Assembly (NCBI GenBank): GCA_003674045.1
Contig: PENC01000023.1
Location: 62,001 to 126,000 of the forward strand
Source of the DNA: Streptomyces griseocarneus
GTDB lineage: Bacteria; Actinomycetota; Actinomycetes; Streptomycetales; Streptomycetaceae
DNA length: 64,000 bases
Direction: 5' to 3'
Part shown: positions 26,799-34,863 of the stretch, one piece after another
Position numbering within the stretch: the first letter of the stretch is position 1
Layout of the letters: each line of letters starts with the position of its first letter
Program-made: the position numbers and the translations under genes
The notes under the pieces: model-generated
Told to the model about the DNA's origin: nothing
The model's database searches: none
The model's input: only the letters and a program-made list of their open reading frames with translations

Positions 26799-26817
26799 CC
26801 GGGGGCGGAGCCCCCGG
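26799..26817. terminator. Terminator hairpin after the GGCT gene
   Basis: CCGGGGGC (26799-26806) pairs with GCCCCCGG (26810-26817) around a GGA loop, nine bases past the GGCT stop codon at 26826. Confidence 0.8.
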
Positions 26818-26825
26818 TCAATTAC

Positions 26826-27242
26826 TCAGCAGGGCCAACGCCTGCCCGGGAAACGCGTGCCGCGCCGGCGGAGGTGGTTCGCCACTTCCGGCGAGGCGAG
26901 GTAGACCCACGCCCGCACCGTGCCCCCGCGTTCCAAGGACACCGGGCGCGTCACCCGCACGTAGTGGCTTGACGGGGCGCCCGGCGCATAACCTTCCAGC
27001 GCGTCGAGAGAGGCCAGCACCGCGTCGTAGGCCGCCGGGGCCGGTGTGATCAGGTCGCCGTGGATCTCGCCTTCCGGGTCCGCCACCGCGTACGGGTAGC
27101 CCGGCCCCTCGTACAGCACCGCGCCCCGCAGGCGCGCCGGTTCCTCCGCCGCCGTGCGGCCGAGCAGGAAGCGCTCGTGGTTGCCCTGCCCGGGCCGCAG
27201 TGTCCCGTATACGAAGACGGGCAGCCGCTCGTGGTCCACCAC
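26826..27242 (-). CDS. Gamma-glutamylcyclotransferase-fold protein (GGCT/AIG2-like)
   Basis: 138 aa from GTG 27242, behind AAAGGAG. The family signature PVFVYGTLRPGQGNHERFLLG is at the N-terminus, and the proposed catalytic Glu lies in LDALEGYAPG. GGCT-fold proteins cleave gamma-glutamyl amides, releasing 5-oxoproline, but many bacterial members have unknown substrates. It is divergent from the FHA-ABC gene with only 54 bp between starts. Confidence 0.88.
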   Translation of the reverse strand: MVDHERLPVFVYGTLRPGQGNHERFLLGRTAAEEPARLRGAVLYEGPGYPYAVADPEGEIHGDLITPAPAAYDAVLASLDALEGYAPGAPSSHYVRVTRPVSLERGGTVRAWVYLASPEVANHLRRRGTRFPGRRWPC

Positions 27243-27283
27243 AGGGGGCTCCTTTCCGAAGGGCGGGGGCAGGGGGCCCGCCG

Positions 27284-27296
27284 TAAAATACCCGGT
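27284..27296 (+). promoter_or_regulatory. Probable -10 box of a leaderless transcript
   Basis: TAAAAT (27284-27289) lies 7 nt before the ATG at 27297, and no ribosome-binding site is present. This spacing puts the transcription start at or next to the start codon, as in leaderless actinomycete mRNAs. No good -35 box is visible. Confidence 0.5.
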
Positions 27297-29624
27297 ATGG
27301 GAGAGCGGCCGGTCGCGCCCTCCGCGCCCGAGCTCGTCGTCGAGTCCGCAGGCGGCGCGCGGACGCTGAGTCCGTGCCGGATCCATCACGTGGGGCGCGA
27401 CCCCTCGGGCGACCTCGTGCTCGACGACGCGCGGGTCTCGTGGCACCACGCGGTGCTCCGCCCCGCCGGGGACCACTGGACGGTCGAGGACACCGGCAGC
27501 ACGAACGGCACGTACGCCGACGGGCTGCGCGTCCACGCCGTCGACGTGGGTCCCGACACCGTCCTGCGCTTCGGCAACCCCGACGACGGCCCCGCCGTCG
27601 TCCTCAGACTCGCCTCCGCCCCGCACGTCTCCCGGCCGGCCTCCACCAGCACCTTCCGCAGACCCACCTCCGTACGCCACCTGCCGCCCCGCACCGTCCG
27701 CATCGGCCGCGGCGCCGACAACGACCTGGCCCTGGACGACCTCGTCGTCTCGCGCCACCACGCCGAGTTCCGTACCACGCCGGACGGCGGCTACGAGATC
27801 GTGGACCTCGGCAGCCACAACGGCACCTACCTCAACGGCCACCTCGTGCGGCACGCCCCCGTACTCCCCGGTGACATCGTCGGCATCGGCCACTCCGCGT
27901 TCTGCCTCGTCGGCGACGAACTCCAGGAGTACGTCGACACGGGCGAGGTCTCGCTCGACGTCCAGGACCTGATCGTGCACGTGGACGCGGGCCGCAAGAC
28001 CCTGCTCGACGACGTGTCGTTCCCCGTGCAGGCCCGCTCCCTCCTCGGCGTCGTCGGCCCGAGCGGCGCGGGCAAGTCGACCCTCCTCAACGCCCTCACC
28101 GGGCTGCGCCCCGCCGACAGCGGCACCGTGCTCTACGACGGCCGCGACCTCTACCGCGACTACGCCGAACTCCGGGCGCGCATCGGGCTCGTACCGCAGG
28201 AGGACATCCTGCACACCCAGCTGACCGTCCGCCGCGCCCTCGGCTACGCCGCCGAGCTGCGCTTCCCCGGCGACGTCGCGAAGGCCGAGCGGCGGGCGCG
28301 GGTCGACGAGGTCATCGGCGAACTCGGCCTCGGGCAGCGCGCCGACCAGCCCATCCACAGCCTCTCCGGCGGCCAGCGCAAGCGCGTCAGCGTGGCCCTG
28401 GAGCTGCTGACCAAGCCCTCCCTGCTCTTCCTCGACGAACCCACCTCCGGGCTCGACCCGGGCATGGACCGCTCGGTGATGACCATGCTGCGCGGCCTCG
28501 CCGACGGCGGCCGCACCGTCATCGTCGTCACCCACAGCGTGCTCAGCCTCGACCTGTGCGACCGGCTGCTGGTCCTCGCCCCCGGCGGGAGGACCGCGTA
28601 CTACGGGCCGCCGGCCGACACCCTGCCGTTCTTCGGCTTCGACCGCTGGCCGGAGGCCTTCGAGGCGTTCGAGAACGACACGGACCGGGACTGGGCGGCG
28701 CAGTACCGCGCCTCGCCCCAGTACCAGCGGTACGTCACCGCCGCCACCGAACAGCCCCATCTGACCGGGGCCCCGCCCCGCCCGCCCGCCCCCAGGCCGC
28801 GCAAGGCGCAGAGCTGGGGCGCCCAGCTCACCACGCTGGTCCGCCGCTACACGGCGGCGCTCACCGCCGACCGCACCTTCCTCGTCATCATGATCGCGCT
28901 GCCGTTCATCATGGGCGCGATGACGCGTGCCCTGGCGGGCAGCAAGCTCACGACCGAGACCGCCCTGAACGCCCTGCTGATCCTGTGCATCGGCGGCGTG
29001 CTCGCCGGCGCGGCCAACGCGGTCCGCGAACTCGTCAAGGAACGCGCCATCTACCAGCGGGAACGGGCCGTCGGCCTGTCCAGGTCCGCGTATCTGATGT
29101 CCAAGGTCGTCGTCCTCGGGACCATCACCGTGTGCCAGGCCGTGGTCCTGACCCTGGTCGGCCTGCTCGGTGTCGACCTCAGCGCCCCGAAGGGCCGGGG
29201 CGTGTTTCTGCCCCCGCTCGTCGAGATCACCGCCGCCGTGGCCCTGCTGTCGTTCACCGCCATGATGCTCGGCCTGCTCATCTCGGCGCTGGTGCGCAAG
29301 GAGGAGGTGACCATGCCCCTGCTGGTGCTCCTCACCATCGTCCAGGTCGTCTTCTGCGGGGCGCTGGTCAAGCTGCACGGTGTGCCGGGCCTGGAACAGC
29401 TGGCCTGGACCGTGCCCTCGCGCTGGGCCTTCGGGGCCATGGGCGGGACGATCGACCTGCGCCGCCTCGCCTTCGACAGCAAGGTGGCCCACGACCCCCT
29501 TCTGCGCCACTCCGCGCGCACCTGGCTGGTCGACATGGGGATGATGGCCGTGTTGTCCGTCGTCTTCGGGGTCGTCGTCGCCCGGTTGCTGCGCCGCCAC
29601 GAGCCCGCCGTCATGCGGAAGTAG
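27297..29624 (+). CDS. FHA-domain ABC transporter (Rv1747-like fusion)
   Basis: 775 aa. Two forkhead-associated domains occupy about 1-95 and 120-205 (HVGRDPSGDLVLDDARVSWHHAVL...GSTNGTYADG and IGRGADNDLALDDLVVSRHHAEF...GSHNGTYLNG); both keep the residues that read phosphothreonine. The ATPase domain (about 220-450) has Walker A GPSGAGKST, signature LSGGQRKR and Walker B LLFLDEPTSGLD. An ABC2-type membrane domain with about six helices follows. The architecture matches mycobacterial Rv1747, an exporter controlled by Ser/Thr kinases. A kinase is encoded two genes downstream. Confidence 0.93.
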   Translation: MGERPVAPSAPELVVESAGGARTLSPCRIHHVGRDPSGDLVLDDARVSWHHAVLRPAGDHWTVEDTGSTNGTYADGLRVHAVDVGPDTVLRFGNPDDGPAVVLRLASAPHVSRPASTSTFRRPTSVRHLPPRTVRIGRGADNDLALDDLVVSRHHAEFRTTPDGGYEIVDLGSHNGTYLNGHLVRHAPVLPGDIVGIGHSAFCLVGDELQEYVDTGEVSLDVQDLIVHVDAGRKTLLDDVSFPVQARSLLGVVGPSGAGKSTLLNALTGLRPADSGTVLYDGRDLYRDYAELRARIGLVPQEDILHTQLTVRRALGYAAELRFPGDVAKAERRARVDEVIGELGLGQRADQPIHSLSGGQRKRVSVALELLTKPSLLFLDEPTSGLDPGMDRSVMTMLRGLADGGRTVIVVTHSVLSLDLCDRLLVLAPGGRTAYYGPPADTLPFFGFDRWPEAFEAFENDTDRDWAAQYRASPQYQRYVTAATEQPHLTGAPPRPPAPRPRKAQSWGAQLTTLVRRYTAALTADRTFLVIMIALPFIMGAMTRALAGSKLTTETALNALLILCIGGVLAGAANAVRELVKERAIYQRERAVGLSRSAYLMSKVVVLGTITVCQAVVLTLVGLLGVDLSAPKGRGVFLPPLVEITAAVALLSFTAMMLGLLISALVRKEEVTMPLLVLLTIVQVVFCGALVKLHGVPGLEQLAWTVPSRWAFGAMGGTIDLRRLAFDSKVAHDPLLRHSARTWLVDMGMMAVLSVVFGVVVARLLRRHEPAVMRK

Positions 29625-29651
29625 CGGAAGCAGCGCCCGTCGGAGCCGCTC

Positions 29652-30194
29652 ATGAACCCAGCCACCGTCCCGGACGCCTCCGCGGACTTCCGGCCCACCC
29701 ACGTCGTACCGCCGAGCGGCCTGCCCACCTGGTCGGGCCCGGACGGCACGGTGCCCACCGAGCCGCTCGACGCGCTGCTGCCCGTGCGGCTGGTGGACCG
29801 CCGCGGCGACTGGGGACGGGTGCTGTGCTCCAACGGCTGGACCGCCTGGGTCGACACCCGGCCGCTGGTCGCCCTGCCGCGCGAGCCGCCCGCCGCGGGC
29901 GGCCCGGCCGTCCGTACGGCCGACGCGCGCGGGCTGCTCGCCAGGGTCGAGGAGACGCTGGGCCGCTACCGGCGCGCCATGGACGACCTCGCGGAGGGCC
30001 GGACCGACGGGGAGACCTTCCGGCGGGGCACCGAGGGGCTGCGGGTCGGGGTGGTCGTCGACGGCGACGCCGTCTGGCTGTACGAGCCCGAGGGGGACCG
30101 CTGGTGCTACTGCGACGGCACGGCCATGACCGGCCTGACCGCGACAGGGCCCGCGCGGCAGGAGGGCACGGGCGGGCCCGGTGACGGCGGATGA
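29652..30194 (+). CDS. SH3-like protein of the kinase/transporter operon
   Basis: 180 aa. The N-terminal 70 residues look like a bacterial SH3 fold (GLPTWSGPDGTVPTEPLDALLPVRLVDRRGDWGRVLCSNGWTAWVDTRPL). A helical linker (ARGLLARVEETLGRYRRAMDDLAEGRTDGETF) and a small beta-rich C-terminal part (VWLYEPEGDRWCYCDG) follow. It has no signal or membrane helix, so it is cytosolic and may act as an adaptor. It begins 27 bp after the transporter and overlaps the kinase by 4 nt (ATGA), so the three genes are translationally linked. Confidence 0.8.
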   Translation: MNPATVPDASADFRPTHVVPPSGLPTWSGPDGTVPTEPLDALLPVRLVDRRGDWGRVLCSNGWTAWVDTRPLVALPREPPAAGGPAVRTADARGLLARVEETLGRYRRAMDDLAEGRTDGETFRRGTEGLRVGVVVDGDAVWLYEPEGDRWCYCDGTAMTGLTATGPARQEGTGGPGDGG

Positions 30195-31132
30195 GCCCCG
30201 GGCGCGACCCCGCCGAGCGGCCCTCCGGGCTGATCGGGCGGCGGATCGCCTCGTACGAGGTGGAGAGCGAGATCGGCCGTGGCGGCATGGCCGTCGTCTA
30301 CCGCGCCCGGGACCTGCGCCTGGGGCGTACCGTCGCGCTCAAGCTGCTCGCGCCCGAACTCGCCCGCAACGACACCTTCCGGCAGCGCTTCGGCCACGAG
30401 TCGCGGGTGGCCGCGGCCATCGACCACCCGCACATCGTGCCCGTCTTCGAGGCCGGCGAGGCGGACGGCCTGCTCTACATCGCCATGCGGTACGTGGCCG
30501 GGCAGGACCTCCGCGCGCTCCTCGACCGCGACGGGCCGCTGCCGCTCGCCACCGCATGCCGCATCGCCGCGCAGGTCGCCTCGGCCCTCGACGCGGCCCA
30601 CGCCCGCGATCTGGTGCACCGGGACGTCAAGCCCGGCAACATCCTGGTGGCCGAGGGCACGGACAGCGACCATCCCGAGCATGTCTACCTGACCGACTTC
30701 GGGCTGACGAAGAAGTCGCTCTCGCTGACCGGCTACACCCGTGTCGGCCAGTTCGTCGGCACGCTCGACTACGTCGCGCCGGAGCAGATCACCGGCAAGC
30801 CGGTGGACGGCCGCTGCGACGTCTACAGCCTGGGCTGCGTCGTCTTCGAAATGCTCTCCGGGGCACCGCCGTTCCGCCGGGACGACGACATCGCGCTGCT
30901 GTGGGCGCACCAGTACGAGCCGCCGCCGCGGCTTCCCGGCCTGCCGTCCGGCGTGAACGACGTGCTGGGCACCGCCCTGGCGAAGGCGCCGGAGGACCGC
31001 TTCGGCAGCTGCCTGCGCTTCGTGACCGCACTGCGGCGCGCGGGCGCGGAGGTTCCCGCGCCCCCGCCGCCCGCACAGCCACCCCCGCCTCCGCGCCCTC
31101 CGGGCTGGGCGGCGGTGGTGATCACGCCATGA
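30191..31132 (+). CDS. Soluble Ser/Thr protein kinase
   Basis: 313 aa, essentially one Hanks-type kinase domain. All catalytic motifs are present: glycine loop IGRGGMAVVYRA, VALKLL lysine, HRDVKPGN catalytic loop, DFGLTKK and the GTLDYVAPEQ activation segment. A short proline-rich tail replaces the usual membrane helix and PASTA sensor, so the protein is cytosolic. Its 4-nt overlap with the SH3-like gene and its nearness to the FHA-ABC transporter suggest it phosphorylates the transporter or a partner read by the FHA domains. Confidence 0.93.
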   Translation: MSPGRDPAERPSGLIGRRIASYEVESEIGRGGMAVVYRARDLRLGRTVALKLLAPELARNDTFRQRFGHESRVAAAIDHPHIVPVFEAGEADGLLYIAMRYVAGQDLRALLDRDGPLPLATACRIAAQVASALDAAHARDLVHRDVKPGNILVAEGTDSDHPEHVYLTDFGLTKKSLSLTGYTRVGQFVGTLDYVAPEQITGKPVDGRCDVYSLGCVVFEMLSGAPPFRRDDDIALLWAHQYEPPPRLPGLPSGVNDVLGTALAKAPEDRFGSCLRFVTALRRAGAEVPAPPPPAQPPPPPRPPGWAAVVITP

Positions 31133-31211
31133 GCGCGCACCGGCGGAATGGTACGATCCGCAGCCTTTCCGTCCGTAACTTCCCCGTAAGGAAAGGGTGC
31201 TCGGCCTCACC

Positions 31212-31799
31212 ATGAGCAAGGTCCTCCTCGCCAGCCAGAACGCCATCAAGCTGGAGGAGGTCAGGAGCGTCTTCCCCGAGATCGATGTGCTCCGGACGGA
31301 CCTGCTGGAGGTGCAGGAGGTGGACGTGCGGCGGGTGGTGGAGCACAAGCTGGAGCAGGTCGCCGCCCTGTGCCTGCCCGTGCCGGTGATCGTCGAGGAC
31401 ACGGGCCTCGCCGTGGAAGCCTGGAACGGCCTGCCCGGAGCACTCGTCAAGTGGTTCGTCGAGGGCGTGGGGGCCCAGCGCCTCAAGGAGCTGTTCCACG
31501 GCCCGGAGCCCGTCACGGCCGTCGCCACCAGCGCGGTGGGAGTCGTGTTCGACGGCGAGCGCGAGATCTGGGAGGGGCATGCCGAGGGACGGCTGGTCGA
31601 CGGTCGCGGCCTGCTCGGCGGCTGGACGCCGGTCTTCGAAGTGCGGGGCACGGGGCGGACCCTGGGGGAGATGGGCTTCGAGGAGCGGATGCGCTGGACG
31701 ATGCGGCGCGAGCCGCTGCTGGCCGCCCGGGAGTGGATCGCCGGACGACAGCCCGCCGCTGCGGCCGGATCGTGCGTCGAGGAAGCTCCGCGGGCCTGA
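31212..31799 (+). CDS. Ham1/RdgB-like non-canonical purine NTP pyrophosphatase
   Basis: 195 aa from ATG 31212, chosen because the family begins MxKxxLASxNxxKLxE. A GTG at 31197 would add five residues and sits nearer the AAGGAAAGG site. The active-site motif is VIVEDTGLAVEAWNGLPGALVKWF, but the usual GWGYDPxF is replaced by GGWTPVFEV. Family members hydrolyse dITP, ITP or XTP to protect nucleic acids. The divergence suggests a paralogue of the housekeeping enzyme. TACGAT at about 31152-31157 could be a -10 box. Confidence 0.8.
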   Translation: MSKVLLASQNAIKLEEVRSVFPEIDVLRTDLLEVQEVDVRRVVEHKLEQVAALCLPVPVIVEDTGLAVEAWNGLPGALVKWFVEGVGAQRLKELFHGPEPVTAVATSAVGVVFDGEREIWEGHAEGRLVDGRGLLGGWTPVFEVRGTGRTLGEMGFEERMRWTMRREPLLAAREWIAGRQPAAAAGSCVEEAPRA

Positions 31800-31808
31800 G
31801 ACGGCGCT

Positions 31809-33080
31809 TCACCGTCCGGACGGCAGCTCGCCCCGGCGGCGGACCCGGCGTGCCAGGACGCTGCCCACCGTCCCCGCCACCAGCCCCCACACCACGCCCA
31901 GCCCCAGCAGGCCCCACAGCCGTGGCCGCAGGGTGACCTCCCCGCCGAACGCCGACACGTCGCCGAGGCCCAGGAGCGACAGCCCGAAGCGTGCCGAGAT
32001 CCGGGTGAGCAGGCCGACCACCAGCAGGGTGAGCGCCAGGGCCACCGCGAGCCGCGTCGCGTGGTGCCACGGCCGGGTGCCGGCCGGGGAGCGTACGGCG
32101 GTGACGAAACCCGCGGCGAGGAGCGCGGCCGCCGCCAGGACCACCAGCAGCCAGGCCCGGCCGTCCTGCTGGGAGAGCGAGGCGTAGTTCACGGTGGCCG
32201 TGCCGTTCCGTACACGCAGCACCGCGGCCAGCGCCTGAGGCACGGGCAGCCCGATCGAGTCCGGCACCCGTCCCTCCCAGGAGCCGCCCAGGCCGACGCC
32301 GAAGGCGAGCCAGGCGAGATTCGGCAGCCCCAGCAGCAGGACGGCCAGGGTCCGGTCCCGGTGGCCGTGCGTGCCCAGCACCACCAGCCCGACGAGCAGC
32401 CCGGCCGCCACATAGGCCAGCAGCACCGCCACCATCGCGAACGCGGCGGGCCGGACCGCGTCCTGGAAGCGCAGCAGCCGTGACGGCAGCGGCGTCCCGC
32501 GCGACACCGCGACGGCCACGGCGAGCAGCACCAGCAGCCACAGCAGCCCGAGCCCGAGCGTGGGCACGGCCGCCGCGCGGAAGCCCACGGTGGGCGTCGC
32601 GCCCAGGGCCGCGCCGATCTCGTCGAGGACCGAGCTGCCGAGCTCGATGCGGAAGGTGTGCCGGGCGGCGCGCGTGAGGAGCGCGAGCGCGACCAGCCAC
32701 AGGACGGCCGTACGGGCGACCCTGGCGAGCAGCTCGCCGCCGCGGGCCACCGCGTGGTGCCGCAGCGGCCGCAGGAACACCGCGGCGACGGCCAGGGCAC
32801 CCGCCAGGGTCACGGACAGCGGTACGACGTCCAGACTCGCCCCCGTACGGCCGAAGGCCCCGGCGCCGCCCGACAGCTCCACCGAACCGCCGACGGCCGT
32901 GACCATCGTGGCGGCGACGACGGAGGGGAAGGCCCCGCCGGGCAGCCCGTCCGCCCCGGCGGCCCACAGCCCCAGGGCGGCGACGACGGCCATGGCCGCC
33001 ATCCCGGCGGCGACCGCCGCGAGCGCCTCCCCCCAGGCCCGTACGGGGTGACGCGCGGCGGTCCTCGGTGGCTGGCTCAC
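31809..33080 (-). CDS. Streptophobe family membrane protein
   Basis: 423 aa from GTG 33080, behind GGAGG. There are about ten hydrophobic segments, for example AWGEALAAVAAGMAAMAVVAALGLW, LLWLLVLLAVAVAVS, FAMVAVLLAYVAAGLLVGLVVLG and LWGLLGLGVVWGLVAGTVGSVLA. The family is a Streptomyces-restricted set of polytopic proteins of unknown function. It is divergent from the DUF6777 gene, and the two families are often found together. Confidence 0.82.
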   Translation of the reverse strand: MSQPPRTAARHPVRAWGEALAAVAAGMAAMAVVAALGLWAAGADGLPGGAFPSVVAATMVTAVGGSVELSGGAGAFGRTGASLDVVPLSVTLAGALAVAAVFLRPLRHHAVARGGELLARVARTAVLWLVALALLTRAARHTFRIELGSSVLDEIGAALGATPTVGFRAAAVPTLGLGLLWLLVLLAVAVAVSRGTPLPSRLLRFQDAVRPAAFAMVAVLLAYVAAGLLVGLVVLGTHGHRDRTLAVLLLGLPNLAWLAFGVGLGGSWEGRVPDSIGLPVPQALAAVLRVRNGTATVNYASLSQQDGRAWLLVVLAAAALLAAGFVTAVRSPAGTRPWHHATRLAVALALTLLVVGLLTRISARFGLSLLGLGDVSAFGGEVTLRPRLWGLLGLGVVWGLVAGTVGSVLARRVRRRGELPSGR

Positions 33081-33294
33081 GCTGCCTCCGGCAACGGCGT
33101 CGGTCGGGGTGTGCGGGCCGGGGGCCCGGAAGGCCAACGTACGCCCGGACGCCCCGCGCCACCTGTCGGGCACACCCCTCGAAGCCGGGCTTCCGTTTGC
33201 GGGGCCCGCGGGTCTGCGGCACAGAATGAGGCACGGTGCGAACCGTGCGAGAACAGGGCGATCAGGAATCGCCCCCACCGGAGGAGAAGGGCCT

Positions 33295-34494
33295 GTGTCG
33301 TCCGAACCACCGTCAGGCAACCGCCCCGCCGGCCCGCCGTCCGGCCCCCTGGCCGGGCAGGGATCGGGCCCGGGAGCGGCCGGTGCCCCGGAGCCCACGC
33401 GCCCCGACTGGCCGTCGGGCGCGGCCTCCGGCCCCTCCGGACCCGAATGGCCGCCCTCGCCGCCCGCCCCGCCGACGGGCGGCCACGGCGCGTCGGGCGG
33501 CGGTCAGGGTGAGGGGCCGGGTGAGGGGCCGGGCGGGGGAGGCGCGTCACCCTGGTGGCGGTCCGTGCCGAAGCTCGCGCTCCTCGCCGGAGCCGTGGTC
33601 GCCGCCGCCGCGCTCGCCGTCTTCTTCCTCCGGTCCGGCAACGGGGGCTCCGGCGACGTCTACCTCCAGGCCGCCAACGCCGAGGGCACGGACCCGTTCA
33701 CCCAGCCGACGGCGAAGGAGCCCGCGCCGCAGGCGACCGCCTCGCCCAGCGCCCCCGCGGGCACGGGCTCCTCCGGCAAGCGCAGCGTCCAGGGCTCTGC
33801 CCCCGGCCTCTACGGCGGCACCCAGGGTGTCGCGAGCTGCGACGTCGACCGCCAGATCACCTATCTGACCGAGGACCAGACCAAGGCCCGCGCCTTCGCG
33901 TTCGCCGCGGGCATCGAACCGGGCAACATCCCGGACTGGCTCCGGGGGCTCACGTCGCTGCAACTGCGCTCCGACACCCGGGTCACGGACCACGGCTTCC
34001 GCAACGGCTCCGCCACGTCCTTCCAGGCGGTCCTCCAGGCGGGCACCGCCGTGCTCGTCGACAACCGGGGCATGCCCCGCGTGCGCTGCGCCTGCGGCAA
34101 CCCCCTCGGGCCGCCTTCCGGCGCGAACGGCACCCCCAAGGGCAAGACCTGGCACGCCTACCGCTCCCAGGACGTGGTCACCGTCGTGCCGGCCGACGCG
34201 GCCATGGACGCCTTCGTGGTCTACGACCCGCAGACCGGCCACTGGTTCCGGCGGCCGGTGGGCAGCCAGGGCGACAGGGACACCGCCACCTCGCGGCCCA
34301 GCGGCGGCGCGTCGTCGGGTCCGCCGCAGCAGAGCGCCTCGCCGGGCGGGGCCTCCCCGGCGACACCGCCGAGCCCGTCGCAGCCGTCCGCGTCCACGCC
34401 CGCTCCTTCCTCGCCGTCGGGGTACACCTCCGCTCCGCCGCCCCAGCCGCCGGGGCCCGCGTACGGTCCGGGGGCCGGCCCGCGGACCGGCTGA
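33295..34494 (+). CDS. DUF6777 domain membrane-anchored protein
   Basis: 399 aa from GTG 33295 with GGAGGAGAAGG upstream. The cytosolic N-terminus (1-85) is Pro/Gly/Ser-rich and disordered, then a single membrane helix (about 93-112, LALLAGAVVAAAALAVFFL). The extracellular part carries the DUF6777 domain: DVYLQAANAEGTDPFTQPT, SCDVDRQITYLTEDQTKARAFAFAAGIEPG and a CACGNPL motif with partner cysteine. A Pro/Ser/Gly-rich tail follows. Function is unknown; the shape suggests a surface protein in the cell wall zone. Confidence 0.85.
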   Translation: MSSEPPSGNRPAGPPSGPLAGQGSGPGAAGAPEPTRPDWPSGAASGPSGPEWPPSPPAPPTGGHGASGGGQGEGPGEGPGGGGASPWWRSVPKLALLAGAVVAAAALAVFFLRSGNGGSGDVYLQAANAEGTDPFTQPTAKEPAPQATASPSAPAGTGSSGKRSVQGSAPGLYGGTQGVASCDVDRQITYLTEDQTKARAFAFAAGIEPGNIPDWLRGLTSLQLRSDTRVTDHGFRNGSATSFQAVLQAGTAVLVDNRGMPRVRCACGNPLGPPSGANGTPKGKTWHAYRSQDVVTVVPADAAMDAFVVYDPQTGHWFRRPVGSQGDRDTATSRPSGGASSGPPQQSASPGGASPATPPSPSQPSASTPAPSSPSGYTSAPPPQPPGPAYGPGAGPRTG

Positions 34495-34863
34495 ATCCCG
34501 TACGACTTCCTCGCATGTACGCACATGTCGGCGAACAGACATCGTCGGACTGTCAACCGACCCTCGTACAACCGTACTTGAGAAGTATCCGGACGAATGT
34601 GTGAGGTGGCCCTGTTCGTCACCCGTGCGTGCGAGGGCTGTGCGGGAGGGTCGGAGGGCGTCTCTGCGCCTGGTCAGAGGAGCGACGTACAGGAGTGGTT
34701 CATTCCTGAATGAATTCTGTCGCCCAACGAGCCTATTGTTTCAAGACTGTTGCTAAAACATGGCGTCTTGTGAACGGGAGCCTCCAGCAAGACGATCACC
34801 CTCGTTTGAGCGTGGACTGGCCACGAGCCGCGGATCCACGCCCGTCTCCGAGGAGGGTCCCCC
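34495..34863. promoter_or_regulatory. Intergenic region upstream of the encapsulin operon
   Basis: 369 bp without a gene. Its AT content rises near 34695-34770. It contains the perfect inverted repeat TTCATTC-CT-GAATGAA at 34699-34714, a likely operator, followed by TATTGT (34733-34738) and TAAAAC near 34755 as possible -10 elements. A transcript from here would have a leader of about 100 nt. The ribosome site before ATG 34864 is GAGGAGG. Confidence 0.55.

Larger units (their letters stand above)
26320..26825. other. Intergenic region with dispersed repeat and hairpins, no gene
   Basis: This 506-bp stretch lies between the GGCT gene end and the M4 protease start, both on the minus strand. 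I find no convincing gene; short frames here have atypical Cys/Leu/Arg composition. It holds one copy of a dispersed repeat (26667-26715), hairpin CCGGGGC-TGC-GCCCCGG near 26721-26737 and the terminator at 26799-26817. The protease promoter is probably in 26320-26520. Confidence 0.6.

Noticed and set aside
26532..26972. Cys/Leu-rich frame resembling a small membrane protein
   Set aside because: Its downstream part is translation of the dispersed repeat and terminator, and it ends antisense to the GGCT gene.
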